Source of the DNA: Azospirillum sp. B510
GTDB lineage: Bacteria; Pseudomonadota; Alphaproteobacteria; Azospirillales; Azospirillaceae
DNA: 64,000 nt
Assembly: GCF_000010725.1 (NCBI RefSeq)
Contig: NC_013854.1
Location: forward strand, 711,001 to 775,000
Direction: 5' to 3'
Position numbers and translations under genes: made by a program. The notes under the pieces were generated by a model. It had not been told where the DNA came from, did no database searches, and saw only the letters and a program-made list of their open reading frames with translations. Within the stretch, counting starts at the first letter, position 1. Each line of letters begins with the position of its first letter. This document shows positions 57,067-64,000 of this stretch, piece by piece.

Positions 57067-58254
57067 ATGGCCGCGCCCGCCCTGTCGCTGTCGGATTGCC
57101 GTGTCCTGATCGTCGACGACAATGAATTCAACCGCAAATCGCTCGCCCTGGTGATCCGCCGGGCCGGCATCACCGACATCGCCTTCGCCGAGAACGGACG
57201 GGAAGGGCTGGCGGCGGTCGACCGTTTCCGCCCCGACCTCGTGCTGCTCGACGTCGACATGCCGGTGATGAATGGCTGGGAAATGTGCGAGGCGCTGCGC
57301 CGCAACGCGACGCACGAGGAGTTGCCGGTGCTGTTCCAGACCGCGCTGGACAGCGACGACGAGCAGGTCCGTTGTTTCGAGGCCGGCGGCAACGACTTCA
57401 TCTCCAAGCCGATCAAGCCGGGCGAATGCGTGGCCCGCGTCCGCCATCAGCTGGAAAAGCGCAAGCTGTTCAACGACCTCGCCACCTTCCGCGAGCGGGT
57501 CCAGCGCGAGCTGTCGCATGCCCGCGCCATGCAGACCTCGCTCCTGCCGGAAAACCGGCGGCTGGTCGAGGTGGCGGAGCGCTACGGCCTCACCCTCGAT
57601 GCCCATTTCGAAACCTCGTCCGAACTGGGCGGCGATTTCTGGGGGCTCTACCCGCTGGGGGATGGGCGGCTCGGGCTGTTGATGGTCGATTTCGCCGGGC
57701 ATGGCATCACGGCGGCGATCAACACCTTCCGCCTGCACACGCTGATCGACCGCCTGCCGATGCAGCACATGGCGCCGTCGCAATGGCTGGGACAACTGAA
57801 CGCCGCGTTGAAGGACGTGCTGCCGACCGGCCAGTTCGCCACCGCCTTCTTCGGCATCCTCGACCTCGCCATCGACACGCTGACCTTCGCCGCGGCGGGC
57901 TCGCCCAATCCGGTGCTGGGAACGCCGGGCGGCCCCAAGCGGAACGGGCCGGACATCCGCCTGCTCGATTCGGCGGGGCTGGTGCTGGGCGCCTCGCGCC
58001 GGGCGCGGTATGTCGACCAGAGCCATCGCCTGCCGCGTGGCGGCTTCCTGTTCCTCTACAGCGATGCCCTGATCGAATGCGGCGGGGAGGGGACCGCTCC
58101 GCTGGGCCAGGATGCCGTCCCCGATTTCGTCCGTGACGGGCTGGCCCGCGACCGCCAGCACCCGTTGCGCCCGATGATGGACAGCTTCTATGCCCGCACC
58201 AGCCTGCCGCTGCGCGACGATCTGACCGCCGTCTGGGTCGCCCGGCGGGCCTGA
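57067..58254 (+). CDS. Response regulator with PP2C (SpoIIE/RsbU-type) phosphatase output
   Basis: The 395-residue protein has an N-terminal receiver: Asp17 and Asp18 (VLIVDDNEFNRKS), phospho-acceptor Asp62 (LLDVDMPVMNG) and the lysine in FISKPIKPGE. A helical linker (RVQRELSHARAMQTSLLPENR) leads to a PP2C domain with SSELGGDFWGLYPL, LLMVDFAGHGITAAI, LLFLYSDAL-like (FLYSDALIECGGEG) and DDLTAVWV. It should remove the phosphate from the STAS protein when activated. A receiver output of this type links two-component signalling to partner switching. ACGGAG precedes the ATG at 57067. Confidence 0.93.
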   Translation: MAAPALSLSDCRVLIVDDNEFNRKSLALVIRRAGITDIAFAENGREGLAAVDRFRPDLVLLDVDMPVMNGWEMCEALRRNATHEELPVLFQTALDSDDEQVRCFEAGGNDFISKPIKPGECVARVRHQLEKRKLFNDLATFRERVQRELSHARAMQTSLLPENRRLVEVAERYGLTLDAHFETSSELGGDFWGLYPLGDGRLGLLMVDFAGHGITAAINTFRLHTLIDRLPMQHMAPSQWLGQLNAALKDVLPTGQFATAFFGILDLAIDTLTFAAAGSPNPVLGTPGGPKRNGPDIRLLDSAGLVLGASRRARYVDQSHRLPRGGFLFLYSDALIECGGEGTAPLGQDAVPDFVRDGLARDRQHPLRPMMDSFYARTSLPLRDDLTAVWVARRA

Positions 58255-58278
58255 GGCCCGACCGGCGAGAGAGGATGA

Positions 58279-59142
58279 TCAGGGCGCGAACTGTTCCTTC
58301 AGGATGCGCTCCTCGAAATTCAGCTCGGGGTCGAACAGCAGGGTCAGGCCGACATCGCGGCACTCCTGCACCTCGACCCGCAGAACCTCGCGCACCTCGG
58401 TGAAGTCGGCGACGGCGCTGACCGGGCGCTTGGTCTCCTCCAGCACGTCGAAGGTGATGCGGGCGGCATGCGGAAGCAGGGCGCCACGCCAGCGCCGCGG
58501 GCGGAAGGCGCTGATCGGGGTCAGGGCCAGCACCCCGGCGTTCAGCGGGACGATCGGGCCATGGGCCGACAGGTTGTAGGCGGTGCTGCCGGCCGGCGTC
58601 GCCACCAGGGCGCCGTCGCAAATCAGCTCGGGCAGCCGGACCACCCCGTCGATGGTGATGCGCAGCTTGGCCGCCTGGCGCGTCTCGCGCAGCAGCGAGA
58701 CCTCGTTGATGCCGAGCGCCTCGACCCGTTCGCCATTCATCCGCGTCGCCACCATGCGCAGCGGATGCAGCCGGACATGCTGGGAGGCCACGATGCGCTC
58801 CGCCAGATCCTCCTCGCGGTAGGCGTTCAGCAGGAAGCCGACCGACCCGCGATTCATGCCGTAGACCGGGGTCGGTCTTTCGCGGTTGCGGGTCAGCGCC
58901 CGGTGCAGCGTTTCCAGCAGGAAGCCGTCGCCGCCCAGCGCCACCACCACGTCGGCCTCGTCGGCGATGGCGTTGCCATAGCGGTGGACCAGCCTGGTGC
59001 GGGCGGCGCGCGCCTCGTCGGTGTCGGCGCAGGCGAAGGCGATGCGCAGCGCGTCGGGCGCGGGCAGCAGGGGCGCCTGCGCATCGGCGGACGGGATGTC
59101 GGCTGGCTGCATGGTGGCCTTCGGGGCGGCTGGGTCGGTCAT
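58279..59142 (-). CDS. nadK: NAD kinase
   Basis: NadK phosphorylates NAD to NADP. The 287-residue protein has [17 protein letters not shown] with the GGDG site, [25 protein letters not shown] with the conserved NE/D, and [23 protein letters not shown]. The first 35 residues before [10 protein letters not shown] are low-complexity and the start could be the internal Met (MQPADIPSA). It is convergent with the PP2C gene and downstream of clpA on the same strand. Confidence 0.95.
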   Translation of the reverse strand: MTDPAAPKATMQPADIPSADAQAPLLPAPDALRIAFACADTDEARAARTRLVHRYGNAIADEADVVVALGGDGFLLETLHRALTRNRERPTPVYGMNRGSVGFLLNAYREEDLAERIVASQHVRLHPLRMVATRMNGERVEALGINEVSLLRETRQAAKLRITIDGVVRLPELICDGALVATPAGSTAYNLSAHGPIVPLNAGVLALTPISAFRPRRWRGALLPHAARITFDVLEETKRPVSAVADFTEVREVLRVEVQECRDVGLTLLFDPELNFEERILKEQFAP

Positions 59143-59250
59143 GGCGCGACCATAGCGCAGTCCGGCCTTCCGGCAAAACCATCGCGCGGTGACGAAGCGA
59201 TGCAAAACAGCGCAACCGTCGGCCGCACCCCTTGGCCACACAACGGGAAA

Positions 59251-59275
59251 GGGGGCCGCGGACGGCCCCCTTTTT
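59251..59275. terminator. Hairpin between clpA and nadK
   Basis: GGGGGCCG and CGGCCCCC form a perfect 8-bp stem with a CGGA loop, with five Ts after it on the plus strand and three on the minus strand. It lies 27 bp after the clpA stop and can end that transcript. Confidence 0.72.
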
Positions 59276-59301
59276 CACCATGCGGGACGGATCGGCCGGG
59301 G

Positions 59302-61617
59302 TTACTCGGCCATCTCCGACACCATCTCCTCGTCGTCGTCGCCGGAGGTGCGCTTCGGCCGGCTGCCTTCGGTATAGTCGAAGGCCGGCTTGTCGTCCTT
59401 GACGGTGACCTTGACCAGACCGCCCTTGCTGAGCTTGCCGAACAGCAGCTCCTCCGCCAGCGGCTTCTTGATGTATTCCTGGATCACCCGGCCGAGCGGG
59501 CGGGCGCCATAGAGCGGGTCATAGCCCTTCTTGCCCAGCCACTCGCGCGCCTCCTCGTTCAGCTCGATGGACACGCCGCGGTCTTCCAGCTGCGCTTCCA
59601 TCTGCATGATGAACTTGTCGACGACGCGGTTGATCACCTCCTGCGTCAGCGGCGCGAACGGGATGATCGCGTCGAGGCGGTTGCGGAACTCCGGCGTGAA
59701 CATCTTCTCGACCGCTTCGATGTCCTCGCCGACCCGGCGGTCACGCTCGAAGCCGATGGCGGGCTTGGCCATGTCGGCCGCCCCGGCGTTCGAGGTCATG
59801 ATCAGGATGACGTTGCGGAAATCGACGATCTTGCCGTTGTGATCGGTCAACTTGCCGTGGTCCATGATCTGCAACAGGATGTTGAACAGATCCGGATGGG
59901 CCTTCTCGATCTCGTCCAGCAGCAGGACGCAATGCGGGTGCTGGTCGATGGCGTCGGTCAGCATGCCGCCCTGGTCGAAGCCGACATAGCCCGGCGGGGC
60001 GCCGATCAGCCGCGACACCGTGTGCCGCTCCATATACTCCGACATGTCGAAGCGGGTCAGCTCGATGCCGAGCGTCATGGCGAGCTGGCGGGCCACCTCG
60101 GTCTTGCCGACACCGGTCGGGCCGGTGAACAGGTAGTTGCCGATCGGCTTCTCCGGCTCGCGCAAGCCGGCCCGCGCCAGCTTGATCGCCGAGACCAGCG
60201 CGTCGATCGCCTTGTTCTGGCCGAAGACCATCGTCTTCAGGTCGCGCTCCAGGTTCAGCAGCGTCTCCTTGTCGTCGCGGCTGACCGACTTCGGCGGGAT
60301 GCGGGCGATCTTGGCGACCACCGCCTCGACGTCCTTCACGCCGATCTTCTTGCGGCGCTTGTTCTCCGGCAGCAGCATCTGCGCCGCCCCGACCTCGTCG
60401 ATGATGTCGATCGCCTTGTCGGGCAGCTTGCGGTCACCGATGTATTTGGCCGACAGCTCGACCGCGACGCGGATGGCGTCGTTGGTGTAGGTGACCTTGT
60501 GATGCTTCTCGTAATAGGGCTTCAGGCCCTGGAGGATCTTGATCGCGTCCTCGATCGACGGCTCGTTGACGTCGATCTTCTGGAAGCGGCGGACCAGCGC
60601 CCGGTCCTTTTCGAAATAGCTGCGGTATTCCTTGTAGGTGGTCGAGCCGATGCAGCGCAGCGAACCCGACGCCAGCGCCGGCTTCAGCAGGTTGGACGCG
60701 TCCATCGCCCCGCCCGAGGTGGCGCCGGCGCCGATCACCGTATGGATCTCGTCGATGAAGAGGATGGCCCCCTCCGTCGCCTCGAGCTCCGACACGACGG
60801 CCTTCAGCCGTTCCTCGAAATCGCCGCGATAGCGCGTGCCGGCCAGCAGCGAGCCCATGTCGAGCGCGAAGATGGTGGCGTTGCGCAGCACCTCCGGCAC
60901 TTCCTGCTGGACGATGCGGCGGGCGAGGCCCTCGGCGATGGCGGTCTTGCCGACGCCGGGGTCGCCGACATAGAGCGGGTTGTTCTTCGACCGCCGGCAC
61001 AGGATCTGGATGGTCCGTTCGACCTCCTGCTCCCGGCCGATCAGCGGATCGATCTTCCCGCCCGACGCCTTCTTGTTCAGGTTGACGCAATAAGCCTCGA
61101 GTGCTTCGCTGCCTTTTTTCACGACCTTCTCCGCCGCCGCCTCGTCGTCGGCGCCCGAGACCCGCTTGGTATCCGAGCGGCCCGGAGCCTTCGCGATTCC
61201 GTGAGAGATGTAGTTGACCGCGTCGAACCGGGTCATCTCCTGCTCTTGCAGGAAATAGACCGCGTGGCTCTCGCGTTCAGAGAACAAGGCGACGAGCACG
61301 TTTGCTCCCGTCACCTCCTCACGTCCCGACGACTGGACGTGGATGGCCGCACGTTGCAGAACCCGCTGGAAGCCAGCCGTCGGCTTGGCGTCGTCGGGCC
61401 TGTTCGTGATAAGGTTCGCAAGCTCGTTGTCGAGATAGTCAGAGAGTTCCGCGCGCAGTCGGTCGAGATCGATCCCGCAGGCGCGCAAGACGGCGGTAGC
61501 ATCGGAGTCTTCGGTCAACGCGAGAAGCAGATGTTCGAGCGTCGCGTATTCATGCCTGCGCTCGTTCGCGTGGGCCAGGGCTCGGTGCAGCGTCTGTTCC
61601 AGGTTACGCGACAGCAT
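59302..61617 (-). CDS. clpA: ATP-dependent Clp protease ATPase subunit ClpA
   Basis: The 771-residue AAA+ unfoldase works with ClpP. The N-domain ([36 protein letters not shown]) is followed by Walker A of module 1 ([13 protein letters not shown]) and module 2 ([13 protein letters not shown]), and the Walker B pairs ([17 protein letters not shown]). The start at 61617 was chosen because it is the canonical MLSRNLE-type beginning; a longer frame enters the clpS gap. clpS ends 8 bp upstream, so the two are co-translated. The C-terminal tail ([13 protein letters not shown]) is acidic. Confidence 0.97.
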   Translation of the reverse strand: MLSRNLEQTLHRALAHANERRHEYATLEHLLLALTEDSDATAVLRACGIDLDRLRAELSDYLDNELANLITNRPDDAKPTAGFQRVLQRAAIHVQSSGREEVTGANVLVALFSERESHAVYFLQEQEMTRFDAVNYISHGIAKAPGRSDTKRVSGADDEAAAEKVVKKGSEALEAYCVNLNKKASGGKIDPLIGREQEVERTIQILCRRSKNNPLYVGDPGVGKTAIAEGLARRIVQQEVPEVLRNATIFALDMGSLLAGTRYRGDFEERLKAVVSELEATEGAILFIDEIHTVIGAGATSGGAMDASNLLKPALASGSLRCIGSTTYKEYRSYFEKDRALVRRFQKIDVNEPSIEDAIKILQGLKPYYEKHHKVTYTNDAIRVAVELSAKYIGDRKLPDKAIDIIDEVGAAQMLLPENKRRKKIGVKDVEAVVAKIARIPPKSVSRDDKETLLNLERDLKTMVFGQNKAIDALVSAIKLARAGLREPEKPIGNYLFTGPTGVGKTEVARQLAMTLGIELTRFDMSEYMERHTVSRLIGAPPGYVGFDQGGMLTDAIDQHPHCVLLLDEIEKAHPDLFNILLQIMDHGKLTDHNGKIVDFRNVILIMTSNAGAADMAKPAIGFERDRRVGEDIEAVEKMFTPEFRNRLDAIIPFAPLTQEVINRVVDKFIMQMEAQLEDRGVSIELNEEAREWLGKKGYDPLYGARPLGRVIQEYIKKPLAEELLFGKLSKGGLVKVTVKDDKPAFDYTEGSRPKRTSGDDDEEMVSEMAE

Positions 61618-61625
61618 GTGTGGGT

Positions 61626-61952
61626 CTAATCCTTTTCTAACGTGCATTGCAGCGGGTGCTGGTGCTGGCGCGCAAAGTCCATCACCTGCGTGACTTTCGT
61701 CTCCGCCACCTCGTAGGTGAACACGCCGCACAACCCCACACCCCGCCGGTGCACATGCAGCATGATCTGGGTCGCTTCCTCGCGCGATTTGCTGAAGAAG
61801 CGTTCGAGAACGAGAACGACGAACTCCATGGGAGTGTAATCGTCGTTCAGCATCAATACCTTGTACATCGACGGCTTTTTTGTCTTCGGCTTGGCCTTTA
61901 CGACCACGCCGCTGTTCGTGCCGTCGTTGCCCCGCTTGTCAGAGTCGGCCAT
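61626..61952 (-). CDS. clpS: ATP-dependent Clp protease adaptor ClpS
   Basis: ClpS delivers N-degron substrates to ClpA. The 108-residue protein has a variable first 28 residues, then [61 protein letters not shown], with the NDD and HVH-type motifs of the binding pocket. It sits 8 bp before clpA in the same direction. The upstream 380-bp gap has a 24-bp-period direct repeat and the phasin terminator. Confidence 0.96.
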   Translation of the reverse strand: MADSDKRGNDGTNSGVVVKAKPKTKKPSMYKVLMLNDDYTPMEFVVLVLERFFSKSREEATQIMLHVHRRGVGLCGVFTYEVAETKVTQVMDFARQHQHPLQCTLEKD

Positions 61953-62127
61953 GGTCCCAGTCGAATGTCATCGCGATGCACTGTCACTGGAATGATATGG
62001 TCATTTCGGCCGTGCTGGGAAGGGGCCGTTTTCGGTTCCCCTCCATTTGGCAGACCCTCCTTTGGTCCACAGGCCCTTCCGTTACCCAGGAATAGGAGAC
62101 ACCTCTTTCGGATGGGCCGCAATCGGC

Positions 62128-62168
62128 GGAAAACCCTAGGCGTCGTTCGGGGGAAAACCCTAGGCGTC
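62128..62168. repeat. Direct repeat upstream of clpS
   Basis: GGAAAACCCTAGGCGTC occurs at 62128-62144 and 62152-62168, period 24. Between and around them nothing else is seen. It lies in the 380-bp gap between clpS and the first phasin gene. Confidence 0.7.
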
Positions 62169-62223
62169 TTTCCTGGCGCCGCGCCGCAAAAAGGGCCGCC
62201 GTACCGGGACGCCGAATGCGAAA

Positions 62224-62256
62224 CGGCCCGGCATCCCTGTCCGGGGTGCCGGGCCG
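62224..62256 (-). terminator. Terminator of phasin gene 1
   Basis: CGGCCCGGCATCCC pairs with GGGGTGCCGGGCCG with one G-U pair and a 5-base loop. On the minus strand GGGCCGTTT follows. It shares its CGGCCCGGCA stem with the phasin 2 terminator. Confidence 0.75.
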
Positions 62257-62332
62257 CTGCGATGTGATCCGTCAGGTGGGCTCGGATACCCGGCGCTCAG
62301 GTCCCGCCTTTGCCCCGGCCCATCCCCATCGC

Positions 62333-62812
62333 TCAGGCGGCGACCGGCTTCTTCGACAGGATCTCGACGGTGGCGTTGACGCGGGCGCTCAGCGGGGCCA
62401 GCGCCTCGGTGGCGATCTTGACGGTCAGTTCCTGCAGCTTGGTGCTCTCGGCCAGCAGCGCGTCCAGGCTGGACTTGGTGTAGGCGCTTTGCAGCTCGAC
62501 CAGCTCCTGGATCGTCTTCACCGCCAGCAGGGACTTGGCGTTCGACACACCCTTCTCCAGCGAGGACTGGGTGAAGGCGGCGACCTGCTTGCCGGCCTCT
62601 TCGGCGCCCTTGGCGACCACGGTGCCCGACTTGACCAGCGCGTCGACATTCTCCTTGGTGAGAACGGTCAGCTCGTCATAGCTCTTCAGCACCTTGGCGG
62701 ACGCCTTCTCGATCTGCTCCTGCTGGGCCTTCACCAGGCCCTCGACATTCTGCTTGGCGGTGGCGATGGCGTCTTCGACGGACTTGGTGACGGCGGCGAT
62801 CTGGTCGGACAT
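62333..62812 (-). CDS. Phasin 1 (polyhydroxyalkanoate granule protein)
   Basis: The 159-residue amphipathic helical protein starts MSDQIAAVTKSVEDAIATAKQ and has QEQIEKASAKVLKSYDELTVLTKENVDALVKSGTVVAKGAEEAGKQVAAF, then KTIQELVELQSAYTKSSLDALLAESTKLQELT. This is a phasin-family pattern, and it coats PHA granules. AAGGAG lies 7 bases before the ATG at 62812. It is a paralog of the phasin gene at 63174, with clear shared blocks such as TIQEL/TLQEVVELQ. A palindrome at 62928 lies upstream. Confidence 0.9.
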   Translation of the reverse strand: MSDQIAAVTKSVEDAIATAKQNVEGLVKAQQEQIEKASAKVLKSYDELTVLTKENVDALVKSGTVVAKGAEEAGKQVAAFTQSSLEKGVSNAKSLLAVKTIQELVELQSAYTKSSLDALLAESTKLQELTVKIATEALAPLSARVNATVEILSKKPVAA

Positions 62813-62927
62813 GGGTAAGCTCCTTGCGCTCTCTTTTGGGGGGCGACCGCGCGGCCCCGGCGAAGCGGCGGCCGGACGCGGCATGGACTTCGGTCCCTCG
62901 GACCCCGTCAGGGCGGGCGCCCGAGCT

Positions 62928-62944
62928 ATGTTGCACTGCAACAT
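62928..62944. promoter_or_regulatory. Palindrome upstream of phasin 1 (candidate PhaR operator)
   Basis: ATGTTGCACTGCAACAT is a perfect 17-bp palindrome around a central C, 116 bp upstream of the phasin 1 start. Its core TGCACTGCA recurs upstream of phasin 2. PhaR-type regulators of phasin genes bind TGC-rich dyads, so a shared PhaR site is plausible but untested. Confidence 0.62.
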
Positions 62945-63078
62945 GAGCAAAAGATAGGCGGAGCCGGGCGCCGAGTCAACGGGCGAATTGTGCGCTGCAC
63001 AAAATCTTCCGGCGCGCAGGAGGATGCCCCGTGACGGCTTGTTTGGCGGCCCGGTGGCAATCCGGATGCGCACGCAAA

Positions 63079-63113
63079 ACGGCCCGGCAACCGCGTGAGG
63101 GTTGCCGGGCCGT
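63079..63113 (-). terminator. Terminator of phasin gene 2
   Basis: ACGGCCCGGCAACC (63079-63092) pairs perfectly with GGTTGCCGGGCCGT (63100-63113) over a 7-base loop. On the minus strand the stem ends in GTTTT. It lies about 60 bp after the phasin 2 stop. Confidence 0.8.
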
Positions 63114-63173
63114 CGGCGATGCCGGGGCTTGGCCGAACAGCGGTTCGGCCCCCCTAAGTCGGCAGCCGTCCCG

Positions 63174-63686
63174 TCAGGCGGCGATCGGCTTGGAGAAGGT
63201 CTCGACCGTCGCGGTGACGCGGGCGTTCAGCGGGGCCAGCGCGTCGTTGGTGACCTTGGTGCCCAGCTCCTGCAGGCGGCTGGTCTCGGCCAGCAGCGAG
63301 TCGAAGCTGGACTTCAGGAAGTCGTTCTGCAACTCGACCACTTCCTGCAGGGTGCGGGCGGTCAGCAGGGCCTTGCCGGTGGTGATGGACTTGTCCAGTG
63401 CCGACTGGCCGTAGGCGACGACCTCGCGTCCCAGATCCTCGGCGCCCTTGGCGGCGATGGTGCTGCTGGCGATCAGCGCCTCGACATTGGCCTTGCCGGC
63501 GGCCTGGAGATCCTCGTAGCTCTTCAGCAGCTGCGCGGCGGTCTTCTCGAACTGCTCCTTGGCGGCGGTCGCGGTCTGCTCGAACTGCTTGACCGTCTGC
63601 TCCTGGCCAGCCTTCACCAGGCCCTCATACTGTTCCTTGGCCTGGGCGGCGACGGTTTCGAGCGACTTCGGCGAGAACTGGTTCAT
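63174..63686 (-). CDS. Phasin 2 (polyhydroxyalkanoate granule protein)
   Basis: The 170-residue protein starts MNQFSPKSLETVAAQAKEQYEGLVKAGQEQTVKQFEQTATAAKEQFEKTAAQLLKSY. It has ANVEALIASSTIAAKGAEDLGREVVAYGQSALDKSITTGKALL and TLQEVVELQNDFLKSSFDSLLAETSRLQELGTKV. This is the phasin pattern and it ends in TFSKPIAA, like the other copy (SKKPVAA). It is not cysteine-containing and has no membrane segment. The two phasin genes are tandem paralogs with a 361-bp gap between them. Confidence 0.92.
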   Translation of the reverse strand: MNQFSPKSLETVAAQAKEQYEGLVKAGQEQTVKQFEQTATAAKEQFEKTAAQLLKSYEDLQAAGKANVEALIASSTIAAKGAEDLGREVVAYGQSALDKSITTGKALLTARTLQEVVELQNDFLKSSFDSLLAETSRLQELGTKVTNDALAPLNARVTATVETFSKPIAA

Positions 63687-63899
63687 GGCGCGCGTTCCTT
63701 CCTGGCTGATGGCGGCCCGGCTGATGCCGGCTTTTGGATGATGGACCTGATTTGCTGACCTGACTTGCTGACCTGTCTGGCGAGACCGGCCGCCGCCATG
63801 CGTGGCACGGGACCCGCCGGCGGCGTGGCGCGTTGCGTTTTCACGCTGTGCAGCCGTCGCCGTGACGGTCCCGGCACCGCGTGGAATACCGGGGAATGC

Positions 63900-63908
63900 T
63901 GCACTGCA
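63900..63908. promoter_or_regulatory. TGCACTGCA dyad upstream of phasin 2
   Basis: TGCACTGCA matches the core of the perfect palindrome upstream of phasin 1, but here flanks are asymmetric. It lies 214 bp before the phasin 2 start. The region 63687-64000 holds no other recognised element or gene. Confidence 0.5.
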
Positions 63909-64000
63909 ATATAAGACTTTTATGGGCTAAGCACGGCGCGGTGTCAACAGTCCGATCGGAGGGTATCGGGCGTACCACCCTTCAGCCGCGCCGCGTCCCG

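Overview
This is a high-GC chromosomal window that looks alphaproteobacterial, most likely Azospirillum or a close relative in the Rhodospirillales. The reasons are a nitrogen-fixation block (fixABCX, then iscA-nifU-nifS-nifV-cysE-nifW) with sigma-54/NifA signals, a DUF1476 (ATP synthase zeta inhibitor) gene, a DUF1674 gene, two phasins, a separate ClpS, and many large hybrid histidine kinases. The genus is inferred from gene content only. No rRNA, tRNA, insertion sequence, prophage or CRISPR array was seen.

Region 0-12.5 kb is housekeeping and envelope. It holds the end of an N-formylglutamate amidohydrolase, DUF1476, an NRDE protein, purC-purS, an AlkA-type glycosylase, a lipid kinase divergent from a metallophosphoesterase/GT4 pair, DUF1275, then waaA-lpxK-lpxL-like acyltransferase (Kdo-lipid A synthesis) and a LysE exporter. 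The phosphoesterase, GT4 and lipid kinase together resemble a phosphate-stress lipid remodelling set (PlcP, Agt, DAG kinase). A lone BglII-family nuclease-like gene with no methyltransferase follows.

Region 12.6-26.8 kb is nitrogen fixation. A 1052-residue hybrid kinase precedes fixABCX, which has a perfect -24/-12 promoter and a TGT-N10-ACA activator site. On the opposite strand iscA-nifUSV-cysE-nifW form one operon with its own -24/-12 element, an IHF-consensus site and the same TGT-N10-ACA core. FixABCX would supply low-potential electrons to nitrogenase, NifU/NifS/IscA would build Fe-S clusters, NifV makes homocitrate, CysE feeds cysteine to NifS, and NifW protects the MoFe protein.

Region 27-48.9 kb is mixed. 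It holds an Old Yellow Enzyme gene divergent from a TetR regulator with two perfect operator palindromes; rarD; grxD-bolA-purB; a GGDEF-EAL protein with a Cache-like sensor; a YgjP-type protease; another hybrid kinase; a ugpBAEC glycerol-3-phosphate-type ABC transporter with a palindromic repeat between ugpB and ugpA; DUF1674; htpX; a DHH phosphoesterase; cobD; an ankyrin protein; and a stress-like membrane protein.

Region 48.9-58.3 kb is a signalling island. A translationally coupled operon (PAS kinase, hybrid kinase, DUF1329 protein) is divergent from a partner-switching set (STAS antagonist, RsbW-like kinase with a long N-terminal extension, REC-PP2C phosphatase). Region 58.3-64 kb holds nadK, clpS-clpA, and two phasin genes that share terminator and palindromic operator architecture.
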